A DNA stretch of 64,000 nt from Ensifer sesbaniae (GTDB lineage Bacteria > Pseudomonadota > Alphaproteobacteria > Rhizobiales > Rhizobiaceae). Positions 8,413 through 16,696 of the stretch are shown here, in pieces. The stretch spans positions 1,734,863-1,798,862 of the forward strand of contig NZ_JABEKU010000002.1 of NCBI RefSeq assembly GCF_013283665.1. The letters are read 5' to 3'. The notes under the pieces were generated by a model that was given only the letters and a program-made list of their open reading frames with translations, was not told where the DNA came from and did no database searches. The position numbers and the translations under genes were made by a program. The first letter of the stretch is position 1; every line of letters starts with the position of its first letter.

Positions 8413-8725
8413 AACCCTAGATCTCGAAGCGAAGATTCGCGATGCGCTGCGCATCATCATCGATCCCGAAATGGGCAAGAATGTCGTCGATCTCGGCCTG
8501 ATCTATGACATCGACGTTCAGGAAGGCGGGATCGCCCGCGTCACCATGACGACGACGATCAAGGGCTGCCCGGCGACGGCCTTCCTCAAGGAGGCGGTTC
8601 AGAACTGCGTCTGGTATGTGCCGGGTGTCGAGTACGCCGAAGTGCGCCTGACCTACGAGCCTCCATGGACGCCTGAGATGATGGCTGACGGCGCGGTCGA
8701 ATTCACGAAGGGCAGCATCTTCTGA
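8399..8725 (+). CDS. MIP18/DUF59 (PaaD/SufT-like) Fe-S assembly protein
   Basis: This 108-residue protein belongs to the MIP18 family of metal-sulfur cluster biosynthesis factors. Typical elements are IIIDPEMGKNVVDLGLIYDI and the conserved Cys segment TTIKGCPAT, followed by VRLTYEPPWTPEMM. Known members (SufT, PaaD) help mature Fe-S enzymes. Within this cluster a plausible job is maturing or repairing Fe-S proteins damaged by NO, which is an inference. It overlaps the end of the double DUF2249 gene and is the last gene of the forward block. Confidence 0.9.
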   Translation: MSAPETLDLEAKIRDALRIIIDPEMGKNVVDLGLIYDIDVQEGGIARVTMTTTIKGCPATAFLKEAVQNCVWYVPGVEYAEVRLTYEPPWTPEMMADGAVEFTKGSIF

Positions 8726-8737
8726 AAGTGGTCTTGC

Positions 8738-8768
8738 AAAAAAAAGCGCCGCTGATCCGGCGCCTTTT
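8738..8768. terminator. Bidirectional rho-independent terminator
   Basis: A GCGCCG-CTGATC-CGGCGC stem (8746-8763) has a run of A on its left and CTTTT on its right. It can end the forward DUF59 transcript and the reverse nnrS transcript, which converge here. Confidence 0.75.
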
Positions 8769-8790
8769 GCTTTGGGTTCGAAACGCGCCG

Positions 8791-10020
8791 TCAGGATGAG
8801 GCGCGCGGCGAGCGGCGTTCGCGCACCAGCATCGGCCCGTATTCGAGCGTGAACAGAGCGAAAGCGGCGATCCACAACGCACCCGAAAGCGCGACCAGGT
8901 GTTGGTAGTGCGCGGGCAGCACCTCCGCCAGCGGCCGGATCAGCGCTGCGGTCATGATCGCGACATAGGAGGCGTTGGTGAGCGCCGAGCCGACCAGCTG
9001 CCTGCCGGTGTGGCCGCGGCTGGCGCGGGTCATGACGGCGAGCATCATCGACGCGACGACGCCGACGGTCAGCACATGCATGACCGGGTATTCGCTCAGG
9101 AGTTCGATCGCACCGGCTGATATCGCGAGGAAGCCGAGCGGCACGAAGGCATAGGCCGCGTGCAGCACGAAGAGCAGCTTTTCTGGCCAGGTCGCCAGTC
9201 CGCGCCAGCGGAACAGCCGCACCGTATGGAAGGCGCAGGCGACGAGCGCGATCGCCCCGGTGACGATGTGAACAGGTGCGAAGGTCCAGGCGGCAAGCGC
9301 CGCGATGCCGATCAGGATCGCCGCCGTGTCGAAGCGGTTATAGGGCACCGGGAAATCGGTGCGCCCGACCTTGTTCAGCCAGTTGCGCGTGAAGCTCGGC
9401 ACGATGCGCCCGCCGACGATCATGATCAGCATAGTGTAGGCGCCGATCGCCAGCCGCGCTGCGGCATCGACGTCGAGGTCGCTGAGAACCGAAAGATGGA
9501 ACCAGATGTTGGCGGTGGACAGGAGCACCAGCCCGCCGATGACCTTCAGGTCCTTCCACTTCCGGCCGACGATCACCTCGCGCGCGCAGATCAGCAGGAG
9601 GACCGGCAGGAACAGCGCTTCGATACCTGCGGCGACGGGCAGACCGATGACACCGCTCGAAAGCAGCGCGGCCCGACCGACGATCCAGAGCCCGAAGAGG
9701 GCGGCGAGCGGGCGCCCGGAAACCGGAAGCCTGCCGGTCCAGTTCGGGATCGCCGTCAGCAGGAAGCCGCCGAGCACGGCGGAGGAGAAACCGAACAGCA
9801 TTTCGTGAGCGTGCCAATGCGCGGCGCCGTAGTTGCCGGCAAGGTCGACCCCGAGAATCAATGCGGAGATCCAGAGTGCCATGGCGCCGATCGCCCAAAG
9901 GGTGGCGCCCAGAAAGAACGGCCGGAAACCGTAGGAGAAGAGTACCGGGCCGGTGGTCGAGAGCCCGCGCGGAATGCCGCCGCTCGGTTTCGGTCTTATG
10001 AGTCTGTCCAACATGATCAT
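8791..10020 (-). CDS. nnrS: NnrS family heme/copper membrane protein
   Basis: NnrS proteins are polytopic heme- and copper-containing membrane proteins linked to denitrification and nitrosative stress tolerance. This 409-residue copy has about 12 hydrophobic segments and the N-terminal family signature FSYGFRPFFLGATLWA followed by AAHWHAHEMLFGFSSAVLGG, with its cluster of histidines. A perfect NnrR box is centred about 68 bases upstream, so it should be induced by NO. The start may be ATG 10020 or the in-frame ATG two codons later. It is divergent from nirK. Confidence 0.93.
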   Translation of the reverse strand: MIMLDRLIRPKPSGGIPRGLSTTGPVLFSYGFRPFFLGATLWAIGAMALWISALILGVDLAGNYGAAHWHAHEMLFGFSSAVLGGFLLTAIPNWTGRLPVSGRPLAALFGLWIVGRAALLSSGVIGLPVAAGIEALFLPVLLLICAREVIVGRKWKDLKVIGGLVLLSTANIWFHLSVLSDLDVDAAARLAIGAYTMLIMIVGGRIVPSFTRNWLNKVGRTDFPVPYNRFDTAAILIGIAALAAWTFAPVHIVTGAIALVACAFHTVRLFRWRGLATWPEKLLFVLHAAYAFVPLGFLAISAGAIELLSEYPVMHVLTVGVVASMMLAVMTRASRGHTGRQLVGSALTNASYVAIMTAALIRPLAEVLPAHYQHLVALSGALWIAAFALFTLEYGPMLVRERRSPRASS

Positions 10021-10081
10021 CGTCCTTGTCGTGCGTGCTTGCGGATGAGGCTTGATCTATCAATGGCTTCGGAGCCGCTCT

Positions 10082-10095
10082 TTGCGAAAACGCAA
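10082..10095 (-). promoter_or_regulatory. NnrR box with perfect half-sites upstream of nnrS
   Basis: TTGCG-AAAA-CGCAA matches the NnrR consensus exactly in both half-sites. It is 62 bases from the nnrS start codon. It is about 250 bases from nirK, too far to be nirK's own site unless the leader is long. Confidence 0.8.
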
Positions 10096-10163
10096 GTATT
10101 GTTACCCGGCTCCGCCATGTGCGTTCATGCGGCGGCAAAGAAAAGCGATCTCCGCGAAAGGAT

Positions 10164-10177
10164 TTGTTCCAAGACAA
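10164..10177 (+). promoter_or_regulatory. Candidate NnrR/FNR-type box upstream of nirK
   Basis: TTGTT-CCAA-GACAA has the 5-4-5 layout with outer TTG and CAA. It lies 169 bases upstream of the nirK start, which would imply a leader of roughly 120 bases if the site sits near -41.5. It is weaker than the nnrS site. The rest of the 326-base nnrS-nirK gap shows no other clear signal. Confidence 0.5.
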
Positions 10178-10346
10178 AGACGCGATTCGTCTCCGGTTCT
10201 ACTTTTCTTGTGACTGCTGGGGGACCGGTGGTCGAGACCGGAGGTGAGGCTGCCCAAGTCGGCGTCGCCCACCCTAACTCGTTGAATACAGGCGCGTTTC
10301 GCAGAAGGCCAATTCCGGCCGCTGGAGTGCGTCGAAGGAGAGCAAG

Positions 10347-11483
10347 ATGACTGAACAACTTCAGATGACCCGCCGGACTATGCTTGCCGGTGCTGCCCTG
10401 GCGGGCGCGGTTGCGCCGCTTCTCCATACCGCGCAGGCTAAGGCGGCCGGTGCCGCCACGGCAGCGGGTGCTGCCCCCGTCGACATCTCGACCCTGCCGC
10501 GCGTGAAGGTCGATCTCGTCAAGCCGCCTTTCGTGCATGCCCACGAGCAGGTCGCCAAGACCGGACCCCGCGTCGTCGAATTCACCATGACGATCGAGGA
10601 AAAGAAGCTGGTGATCGACCGTGAGGGCACCGAGATCCACGCGATGACCTTCAATGGCTCGGTGCCGGGCCCGCTGATGGTCGTGCATGAAAACGACTAT
10701 GTCGAACTGCGGCTGATCAACCCGGCGACCAACACGTTGCTGCACAACATCGACTTCCACGCCGCGACCGGCGCTCTGGGCGGTGGCGCGCTGACCCAGG
10801 TCAACCCGGGCGAGGAGACGACGCTTCGCTTCAAGGCCACCAAGCCCGGCGTCTTCGTCTACCATTGCGCGCCTGAAGGCATGGTGCCCTGGCACGTCAC
10901 ATCGGGCATGAACGGCGCCATCATGGTGCTACCGCGTGAAGGCCTGAAGGACGAGAAGGGCCAGCCGCTGACCTATGACAAGGTCTACTATGTCGGCGAA
11001 CAGGACTTCTACGTGCCGAAGGACGAGGCGGGGAACTACAAGAAATACGAGACCCCCGGCGAAGCCTATGAAGATGCGGTGAAGGCGATGCGCACGCTGA
11101 CCCCGACCCACATCGTCTTCAACGGCGCGGTCGGCGCGCTGACCGGCGACAATGCCCTGACCGCGGCCGTGGGCGAGCGCGTGCTCGTCGTCCATTCGCA
11201 GGCCAACCGCGATACGCGGCCGCACTTGATCGGCGGACATGGTGACTATGTCTGGGCAACCGGCAAGTTCCGCAATCCGCCGGACCTCGACCAGGAAACC
11301 TGGCTCATTCCGGGCGGAACCGCGGGCGCTGCCTTCTACACCTTCCGCCAGCCGGGTGTGTACGCCTATGTCAACCACAACCTGATCGAAGCGTTCGAAC
11401 TGGGTGCTGCTGGCCACTTCAAGGTCACCGGCGAATGGAACGACGACCTCATGACTTCGGTCGTCAAGCCGGCGTCGATGTAG
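10347..11483 (+). CDS. nirK: Copper-containing nitrite reductase NirK
   Basis: NirK reduces nitrite to NO in the periplasm. The 378-residue precursor has a Tat-type leader ([15 protein letters not shown]). Copper ligands are all in place by spacing to the classical enzyme: type 1 Cu uses H133, C174, H183 and M188; type 2 Cu uses H138, H173 and H344. The catalytic Asp (D136 in HNIDFH) and His (H293 in [10 protein letters not shown]) are also present. An AAGGAG ribosome site lies 8 bases before the ATG. nirV follows in the same direction. Confidence 0.98.
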   Translation: MTEQLQMTRRTMLAGAALAGAVAPLLHTAQAKAAGAATAAGAAPVDISTLPRVKVDLVKPPFVHAHEQVAKTGPRVVEFTMTIEEKKLVIDREGTEIHAMTFNGSVPGPLMVVHENDYVELRLINPATNTLLHNIDFHAATGALGGGALTQVNPGEETTLRFKATKPGVFVYHCAPEGMVPWHVTSGMNGAIMVLPREGLKDEKGQPLTYDKVYYVGEQDFYVPKDEAGNYKKYETPGEAYEDAVKAMRTLTPTHIVFNGAVGALTGDNALTAAVGERVLVVHSQANRDTRPHLIGGHGDYVWATGKFRNPPDLDQETWLIPGGTAGAAFYTFRQPGVYAYVNHNLIEAFELGAAGHFKVTGEWNDDLMTSVVKPASM

Positions 11484-11500
11484 CCTGAAGCAAGGTAACC

Positions 11501-11526
11501 GTGGGGCCGCGGTCTCAGCGACCCCA
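11501..11526 (+). other. Hairpin between nirK and nirV
   Basis: The arms GTGGGG...CCCCAC, extended by CGC...GCG after one mismatch, form a stem-loop just after the nirK stop. No T-run follows, so it is more likely an RNA-stability or processing hairpin that lets nirK accumulate over nirV than a full terminator. Confidence 0.45.
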
Positions 11527-11578
11527 CACGCCAAGGGCACGCGCCTGCCAGCGCGTGCCGTTTCCCCGGAGACCTCCC

Positions 11579-12496
11579 ATGCCCAGCAAAAAGAAATCTG
11601 CGGTTTCGCTCCTGTCGCTCGCAGCGCCGGCCGTTCTTCTGGTCGCCATCGGCGGCGGGCTTTCGGCGAAGGTGGGGCTGTTCGACGATCTCAAGGACGG
11701 CGTCGACCTGTCGGTCAAGGCACCGGTGACCGTGACGATCGCGCCGCGTGAAATGAGCTATCGGGCAGAGGGACACTTCCTGAAGAACGGTTTTGCCGTC
11801 GATGCGCCCATCGTCGTCGCAGCGCTTAAGGAGCCGCTCGAGATCATGAAATACCAGGTGACGCGTCAGGACTATGAACGCTGCGTTGCCGACGGCGCCT
11901 GCCAGCAGCCGGAAGGCGGGCATGGCGCGGGCCTGCCGGGTGTGCCGATGACCGGGGTCAACTATACCGATGCGACTGAATATGCGGCGTGGTTGACGAA
12001 GAAGACCGGTGTGGTCTGGCGCCTTCCGACCGACCAGCAGTGGGCCTTTGCCGCCGGTTCCAAGTTTCCAGACGATGCGCTCGGGATCGACGGCACCAAG
12101 GACAATCCGGCGCTGCGCTGGCTGGCGGACTACGAGCGCGAAGCGAGCCGGCAGCGCGCAGAGAACCCGATGCCGCAGCCATCGGGCGCTTTCGGCGAAA
12201 ACGAGTATGGGGTTGCAGACCTGGACGGCAATGTCTGGGAATGGACCGAGACCTGCCACCGCCGCGTCACCATCGGCGAAGACGGCGAGGTGCTGAAGGA
12301 GTCTCCTGCCTGTGGCATCTTCGTCGTCAACGGCAAGCACCGGGCGTCGATGAGCTTCTTTATCCGTGACCCGAAAAGCGGCGGCTGCGCCGTCGGCGTA
12401 CCGCCGGATAATCTCGGCTTTCGGCTGGTGCGCGACGGTCGCTGGTATTCGGCCTTGCTCTATGCCTTCGAACGCCGGCTCCAGGGCGCTGGGTGA
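11579..12496 (+). CDS. nirV: NirV, formylglycine-generating-enzyme-like protein
   Basis: NirV is regularly found after nirK. This 305-residue protein has an N-terminal signal or anchor segment (SLLSLAAPAVLLVAIGGG) and a C-terminal FGE/SUMF1 (SUMF-sulfatase-modifying) domain seen in WRLPTDQQWAFAAGSKFPDD, NEYGVADLDGNVWEWTETC and the final NLGFRLVRDGRW. The biochemical role of NirV is not established. I chose ATG 11579, preceded by CCGGAGACCTCCC; the upstream frame extension is not convincing. Confidence 0.92.
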   Translation: MPSKKKSAVSLLSLAAPAVLLVAIGGGLSAKVGLFDDLKDGVDLSVKAPVTVTIAPREMSYRAEGHFLKNGFAVDAPIVVAALKEPLEIMKYQVTRQDYERCVADGACQQPEGGHGAGLPGVPMTGVNYTDATEYAAWLTKKTGVVWRLPTDQQWAFAAGSKFPDDALGIDGTKDNPALRWLADYEREASRQRAENPMPQPSGAFGENEYGVADLDGNVWEWTETCHRRVTIGEDGEVLKESPACGIFVVNGKHRASMSFFIRDPKSGGCAVGVPPDNLGFRLVRDGRWYSALLYAFERRLQGAG

Positions 12497-12561
12497 CACG
12501 GCGCGGCCGGTAGAGCCGCCAAGTCCTCGCGCCTCAGCCGGCATGGATCCAATACATGCTT

Positions 12562-12593
12562 TTGCCCCTGGATCGCCGCCGGTCCAGGGGCAA
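12562..12593. terminator. Strong hairpin after nirV
   Basis: A perfect 11-base stem TTGCCCCTGGA / TCCAGGGGCAA with a 10-base loop lies between nirV and nnrR. It lacks a long T-run on either side, so termination strength is uncertain. The rest of the 227-base gap holds no recognised signal. Confidence 0.5.
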
Positions 12594-12723
12594 GAACATG
12601 TGGTATTCGAGGTGCTGCCGCGACCTTTGTGCGTCTGACCGGTCGTGCGGCGCTCTGGTCCTTTTGCAGGGTCCTGGGCTGTGCTACATCAGGGCAACTC
12701 AAACGGCAGGATATAGGGCCAAA

Positions 12724-13422
12724 GTGGCTGCACTTGATCGCACACTCGTCAAATCGCTCCCTCTGTTCCAGAAGATGAGCGATCCGGAACTGGATTCGCT
12801 GCTGACGCGCGCCACGGTGCGGCGCGTTCCGCAGAACGAAGCGGTGTTCGAACAAGGTGCGACAGCCGATTTCTTCTTCCTGCTGCTGCACGGTCGGCTG
12901 AAGGTGACCCAGGTCACCAAGGATGGGCAGCAGATCATCGTCCGGGTCGTCAATCCCGGCGATCTTTTCGGCTTTGCCCGTGCGCTCCAGCGCAGCGACT
13001 ACCCGGGAACCGCGACGGCAGCAATCGAGAGCCTCGTTCTCGCCTGGCCGACGGAGCTCTGGAACGTTTTCGTCGAGAAGAACCCCCACCTTGCCGTCAA
13101 CGCCATGCATACGATCGGCCAGCGTCTCGACGAGGCGCATACCCGCATCCGCGAAATGTCGACGGAAGAGGTCGAGCGCCGCGTCGCCCACACGGTGCTG
13201 CGGCTGGCCGAGCAGGCCGGCAAGCCCGATGGTGGCGGTATCCGCATCGATTTCCCGATCTCGCGCCAGGATATCGCCGAGATGACGGGAACGACGCTGC
13301 ATACGGTCTCGCGCATCCTCAGCGCCTGGGAAGGCCAGGGCCTCGTCCAGGGCGGCCGGCAGAAGCTGACGCTCAAGGACATTCCAGGCCTGCGGCGTCT
13401 CGCCGAACGCGTCGGCGGCTAG
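12724..13422 (+). CDS. nnrR: NnrR, NO-responsive CRP/FNR-family regulator
   Basis: NnrR activates nir, nor and nnr genes in response to NO. The 232-residue protein has an N-terminal cyclic-nucleotide-type beta-barrel (FEQGATADFFFLLLHGRLKV) and a C-terminal helix-turn-helix (ISRQDIAEMTGTTLHTVSRI). It lacks the N-terminal cysteine cluster of oxygen-sensing FNR, as expected for NnrR. I use the GTG at 12724, which gives VAALDRTLVKSLPLF; the ribosome site is weak and the upstream frame extension lacks family character. Its likely target boxes occur in this window near hemN, nnrS and nirK. Confidence 0.92.
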   Translation: MAALDRTLVKSLPLFQKMSDPELDSLLTRATVRRVPQNEAVFEQGATADFFFLLLHGRLKVTQVTKDGQQIIVRVVNPGDLFGFARALQRSDYPGTATAAIESLVLAWPTELWNVFVEKNPHLAVNAMHTIGQRLDEAHTRIREMSTEEVERRVAHTVLRLAEQAGKPDGGGIRIDFPISRQDIAEMTGTTLHTVSRILSAWEGQGLVQGGRQKLTLKDIPGLRRLAERVGG

Positions 13423-13454
13423 ATCTCGGATGCCCCTACGGACTGACGGAACAA

Positions 13455-14258
13455 CTACGGTTTTGCGGCGCGAATGGCGTAGCGGTGCTGTGACTGCCGC
13501 GCCAGACCTTTGAAGACATTCCAGTTCCTCGCCTGGGTGCGATGGATCTCGCCAAGATCGGTATCGACCTCGATATCGACAAATCCGGCCCTCTGCAGAA
13601 GAACGACGACGGCCTCGGCGCGCGCACCTTCAGAGAAGTGAACGCGCGAGAGGATGCTGCGATGCGTCGCCATCATCTGTGATGAGCCGCTCGGCGTTTC
13701 CGACTTGAACACGCCGAGTTGTTGTCCCCAGGCACTGAGCTTCGAGAACAACCGCTCGAGCCCGCTGGTATTCACAAAGTCGCCATCGACGATCAGCAGG
13801 GTTCCGCCCGGTTTGAGAACGCGAAGCCACTCCGTGAAGGCTGCGGCCGGATCGACGAGCGTCCAGACGAGATGCCGGTTTACGACGACATCGTAGTGGT
13901 CATCGGGTTCCATGGTGTTTTCGGCGTCACCCAGACCAAAACGGATGGAACGACCCCGCTTGCGGGCCTTTTCACGGGCGCGTTCGAGCATCGGCTCGGC
14001 CCAGTCCAGGCCCTGCACCTTGAAGCCGAGATCATCGAGCAGGTGCGAAATGACGCCGGTGCCGCTTGCAAGATCCAACGCGCTGCGGCCGGACCCCGGT
14101 CCGAGATGGCGTAGAAACAGCCTGTGCCAGGCCGCGCGCTCGTCCTCCGAGAAGACCTCATGTCCTGGCGACAGATCGAAGGTCGCGGCGCGTTCCGACC
14201 AGTAGGCCTTGATTTCATCCCGCAGGTTGTAGTTCTGCCGATCCGTTACATCGCTCAT
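13455..14258 (-). CDS. Class I SAM-dependent methyltransferase next to an iron-type ABC transporter
   Basis: The 267-residue protein has the Rossmann SAM-binding motif LDLASGTGVISHLL, the acidic post-I loop (VQGLDWAEPML) and motif LRVLKPGGTLLIVDGD. Its substrate cannot be told. It is transcribed divergently from the FecB-like genes and shares their RirA box, so it is likely iron-responsive and functionally linked to the imported ligand, perhaps methylating a chelator; that is inference. Start ATG 14258 has AAGGGCGAG 11 bases upstream. Confidence 0.85.
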   Translation of the reverse strand: MSDVTDRQNYNLRDEIKAYWSERAATFDLSPGHEVFSEDERAAWHRLFLRHLGPGSGRSALDLASGTGVISHLLDDLGFKVQGLDWAEPMLERAREKARKRGRSIRFGLGDAENTMEPDDHYDVVVNRHLVWTLVDPAAAFTEWLRVLKPGGTLLIVDGDFVNTSGLERLFSKLSAWGQQLGVFKSETPSGSSQMMATHRSILSRVHFSEGARAEAVVVLLQRAGFVDIEVDTDLGEIHRTQARNWNVFKGLARQSQHRYAIRAAKP

Positions 14259-14304
14259 ATCGATACCGCTCGCCCTTGTTTGGAGGCGTTCTAAAAGATA
14301 AATG

Positions 14305-14333
14305 TTGACTAATAAAGTCATGAAACATTAGAT
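14305..14333 (+). promoter_or_regulatory. Promoter overlapped by a RirA iron box
   Basis: The palindrome TGACTAATAAAGTCA (14306-14320) fits the RirA IRO box TGA-N9-TCA, here with a fourth pair (TGAC/GTCA). A -35-like TTGACT (14305-14310) overlaps it, and TTAGAT (14328-14333) lies 17 bases further as a weak -10. The position fits iron-dependent repression of the FecB operon and possibly of the divergent methyltransferase. Confidence 0.7.
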
Positions 14334-14364
14334 CGCGTCGATTTTCCCAGCGGAGCAGAAAACA

Positions 14365-15498
14365 ATGCAGTTTTTCAACAGGGTGGCCGCGGCCGCCACG
14401 GGCTTTTGCGTGCTTTTTTCAACGGCAGCCTTCGCTGATGTCGTGACGTTGAGAGATGTCACCGGTCGCGACGTCGAGGTCAATGTACCGGTCGAGCACG
14501 TCATCCTCGGTGAAGGGCGCCAGATCTATTTCCTCGGCGCCCTCGACCGCGATGAGCCGCTCAAGCGCGTCGTCGGCTGGCGCGACGACCTGGCGAAGGC
14601 GGATCCTGAAAGCTACGCCGCCTATCTCGCGAAATACCCTGACATCGCCAAGCTGCCGACCTTCGGCGGCATGAAGGACGGGACCTTCGACATCGAGCAG
14701 GCGGTGGCGCTGAAGCCCGATGTCGTCCTGATGAATGTCGATGCCAAGACGGCGACGGAAGAGGCCGGCTACATCGAAAAGCTCGCCAAGGTCGGCATCC
14801 CGCTCGTCTATGTCGACTTCCGCGAAAAGCCCATGGAAAACACCGAGCCGAGCATGCGTGTGATGGGCAAGCTTCTCGGCAAGGAGGAAAAGGCCGAAGA
14901 GTTCATCACGTTCCGCGCCGAGAACATCGCCAAGGTGACCGACGTGCTGGCGAAGGCCAATCCGAAGAAGCCGCTCGTCTTCGTCGAGCGCGCCGGCGGT
15001 TACTCCGAGGATTGCTGCATGTCCTTCGGCAACGAGAATTTCGGCAAGATGGTCGAATTCGCCGGCGGCGTGAACATGGCGAAGAACATCATTCCCGGCA
15101 CATTCGGCACGGTCAATCCGGAGCAGATCATCGCCGCAAATCCGGAGCAGATCATCATCACCGGCGGCAACTGGCAGGGTTATGTGCCGGGGGGGGCCTG
15201 GGTCGGCGTCGGCTACGGTGCCGATGAAAAGGAAGCCGTCCGCAAGCTCGAAAACCTCACCAAGCGCCCGGCCTTTACCGGCGTGCAGGCGGTCAAGGAC
15301 GGCCAGGTCCATGCCATCTGGCACCAGTTCTACAACAACCCCTACCAGTTCGTCGCGATCCAGCAGATCGCCAAGTGGCTGCATCCCGACCTCTTTGCCG
15401 ATCTCGACCCGGAGGCGACGTTCAGGGAGTTGCACGAGCGTTTCCTGCCGCTTCCTTACAAGGGTGGCTACTTCGTTTCGCTGACGACCAGCAAGTAA
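14365..15498 (+). CDS. FecB-like periplasmic metal-chelate binding protein (copy 1)
   Basis: This is a class III periplasmic binding protein of iron-siderophore/heme/B12 ABC importers. The 377-residue precursor has a Sec signal peptide (TGFCVLFSTAAFADV) and two lobes; VTLRDVTGRDVEVNV and VALKPDVVLMNVDA are typical. It is clearly paralogous to the next gene (shared VGWRDDL and SYAAY segments). An adjacent Cys-Cys pair (YSEDCCMSFGNENFGKM) is conserved between both copies. A CGGAG ribosome site lies before the ATG. The substrate is unknown, but the RirA box points to iron. Confidence 0.92.
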   Translation: MQFFNRVAAAATGFCVLFSTAAFADVVTLRDVTGRDVEVNVPVEHVILGEGRQIYFLGALDRDEPLKRVVGWRDDLAKADPESYAAYLAKYPDIAKLPTFGGMKDGTFDIEQAVALKPDVVLMNVDAKTATEEAGYIEKLAKVGIPLVYVDFREKPMENTEPSMRVMGKLLGKEEKAEEFITFRAENIAKVTDVLAKANPKKPLVFVERAGGYSEDCCMSFGNENFGKMVEFAGGVNMAKNIIPGTFGTVNPEQIIAANPEQIIITGGNWQGYVPGGAWVGVGYGADEKEAVRKLENLTKRPAFTGVQAVKDGQVHAIWHQFYNNPYQFVAIQQIAKWLHPDLFADLDPEATFRELHERFLPLPYKGGYFVSLTTSK

Positions 15499-15550
15499 CT
15501 GCATCGGCGGCTAGCGGAACGGGAGGCCGCCGGCGCCGCGATCGAAAGGT

Positions 15551-16696
15551 ATGAGAATGTCGATCTTCAGGAAAATCGCGTCCGCGATGATTGCGGCGGT
15601 CGTGTTGGCGGCTCTGCCGGCCGGCGCTGCGGAAATCGTCGACGTCACCGGCCGTCGGGTCGAAATGGCGCTGCCCGCCAAACGGATACTGCTTGGCGAG
15701 GCGCGACAGATTCACATCGCCGCGGCGCTGAAGGGGGTGCAGGTCTTCGATACGATCGTTGGTTGGCGCGACGATCTCATCAAGAAGGATCCGGATTCCT
15801 ACGCCGCCTATGTCGAGCGGTTCCCCGAGATCGAGAAGCTGCCGCGCTTCGGCTATATCCCGACGGGGGATTTCAGCCTCGAAGCGGCTATTGCGCTCAA
15901 GCCTGACGTGTTGACGCTGAACCTCGAAGCGCGAGATGCAGTCGAGGAATCTGGCTTCATCGAAAAGGCCGCGGCTGCCGGCATTGCCGTCGTCTATGTT
16001 GATTTCCGCGTCGATCCGGCGGCCAACAGCGAGAAATCCGTCGAAATCCTCGGCCAGCTCTTTGGCGCCGAAGCAAGGGCGCGCGAATTCATCGAATACC
16101 GCAACGCCCAGATCGCGCTGGTGACCGACCGGCTGGCCAAGGCCGGGGCGGTTGCGCGTCCGAAAGTGTTCATCGAACGCTCGCCCGGCATCACCGGCGA
16201 ATTCGCCTGCTGCCGAACCTTCGGTCCGGCCAATTTCGGCGAGATGGTGGAAAAGGCCGGCGGCCACAATATCGGTTCGGACGTCATCAAGGGCACCTTC
16301 GGGGACCTCAATCCCGAGCAACTCATCGTCAGCGATCCGGACCATGTCATCATCACCGGCAGCAACTGGTCGGCCGAATCCGATCTCAACCAGTTCGTCA
16401 GCGTCGGCCGCGGTGCCGATGCAGCAGCGGCTGAGACGCGGCTGCGCGGCCTGATGCAGCGCCCGGGCTTTCCCGGCTTGAAGGCGGTGAAGGAGGGCAA
16501 CGTGCATGCGGTCTGGCACCAGTTCTATGGTGCGCCCTACGAGTTCGTGCCGATCCAGCAATTCGCCAAGTGGTTCCACCCGGAACTTTTCGCCGACATC
16601 GATCCGGATCGGACCTTCCGCGAGTTTCATGAGAAGTTCCTGCCGGTGATCTATCGCCCGGGTTACTTCATCTCGCTTGCGACAGGGGGTGAATGA
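15551..16696 (+). CDS. FecB-like periplasmic metal-chelate binding protein (copy 2)
   Basis: The 381-residue paralogue of the preceding protein has its own signal peptide (IASAMIAAVVLAALPAGAA). Shared features include VTGRRVEMALPAKRI, the VGWRDDL and SYAAYVERFPEIEKLP segments, and the Cys-Cys pair in EFACCRTFGPANFGEM. The start is ATG 15551 or, with better GAAAGG spacing, ATG 15557. It overlaps the permease gene by four bases (ATGA), so translation is coupled. Two binding proteins for one permease suggest two related ligands. Confidence 0.92.
   Translation: MRMSIFRKIASAMIAAVVLAALPAGAAEIVDVTGRRVEMALPAKRILLGEARQIHIAAALKGVQVFDTIVGWRDDLIKKDPDSYAAYVERFPEIEKLPRFGYIPTGDFSLEAAIALKPDVLTLNLEARDAVEESGFIEKAAAAGIAVVYVDFRVDPAANSEKSVEILGQLFGAEARAREFIEYRNAQIALVTDRLAKAGAVARPKVFIERSPGITGEFACCRTFGPANFGEMVEKAGGHNIGSDVIKGTFGDLNPEQLIVSDPDHVIITGSNWSAESDLNQFVSVGRGADAAAAETRLRGLMQRPGFPGLKAVKEGNVHAVWHQFYGAPYEFVPIQQFAKWFHPELFADIDPDRTFREFHEKFLPVIYRPGYFISLATGGE

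Noticed and set aside
9160-10350. Forward frame opposite nnrS
   Set aside because: It is antisense to nnrS and has a low-complexity charged composition; it would also cover the nirK promoter.
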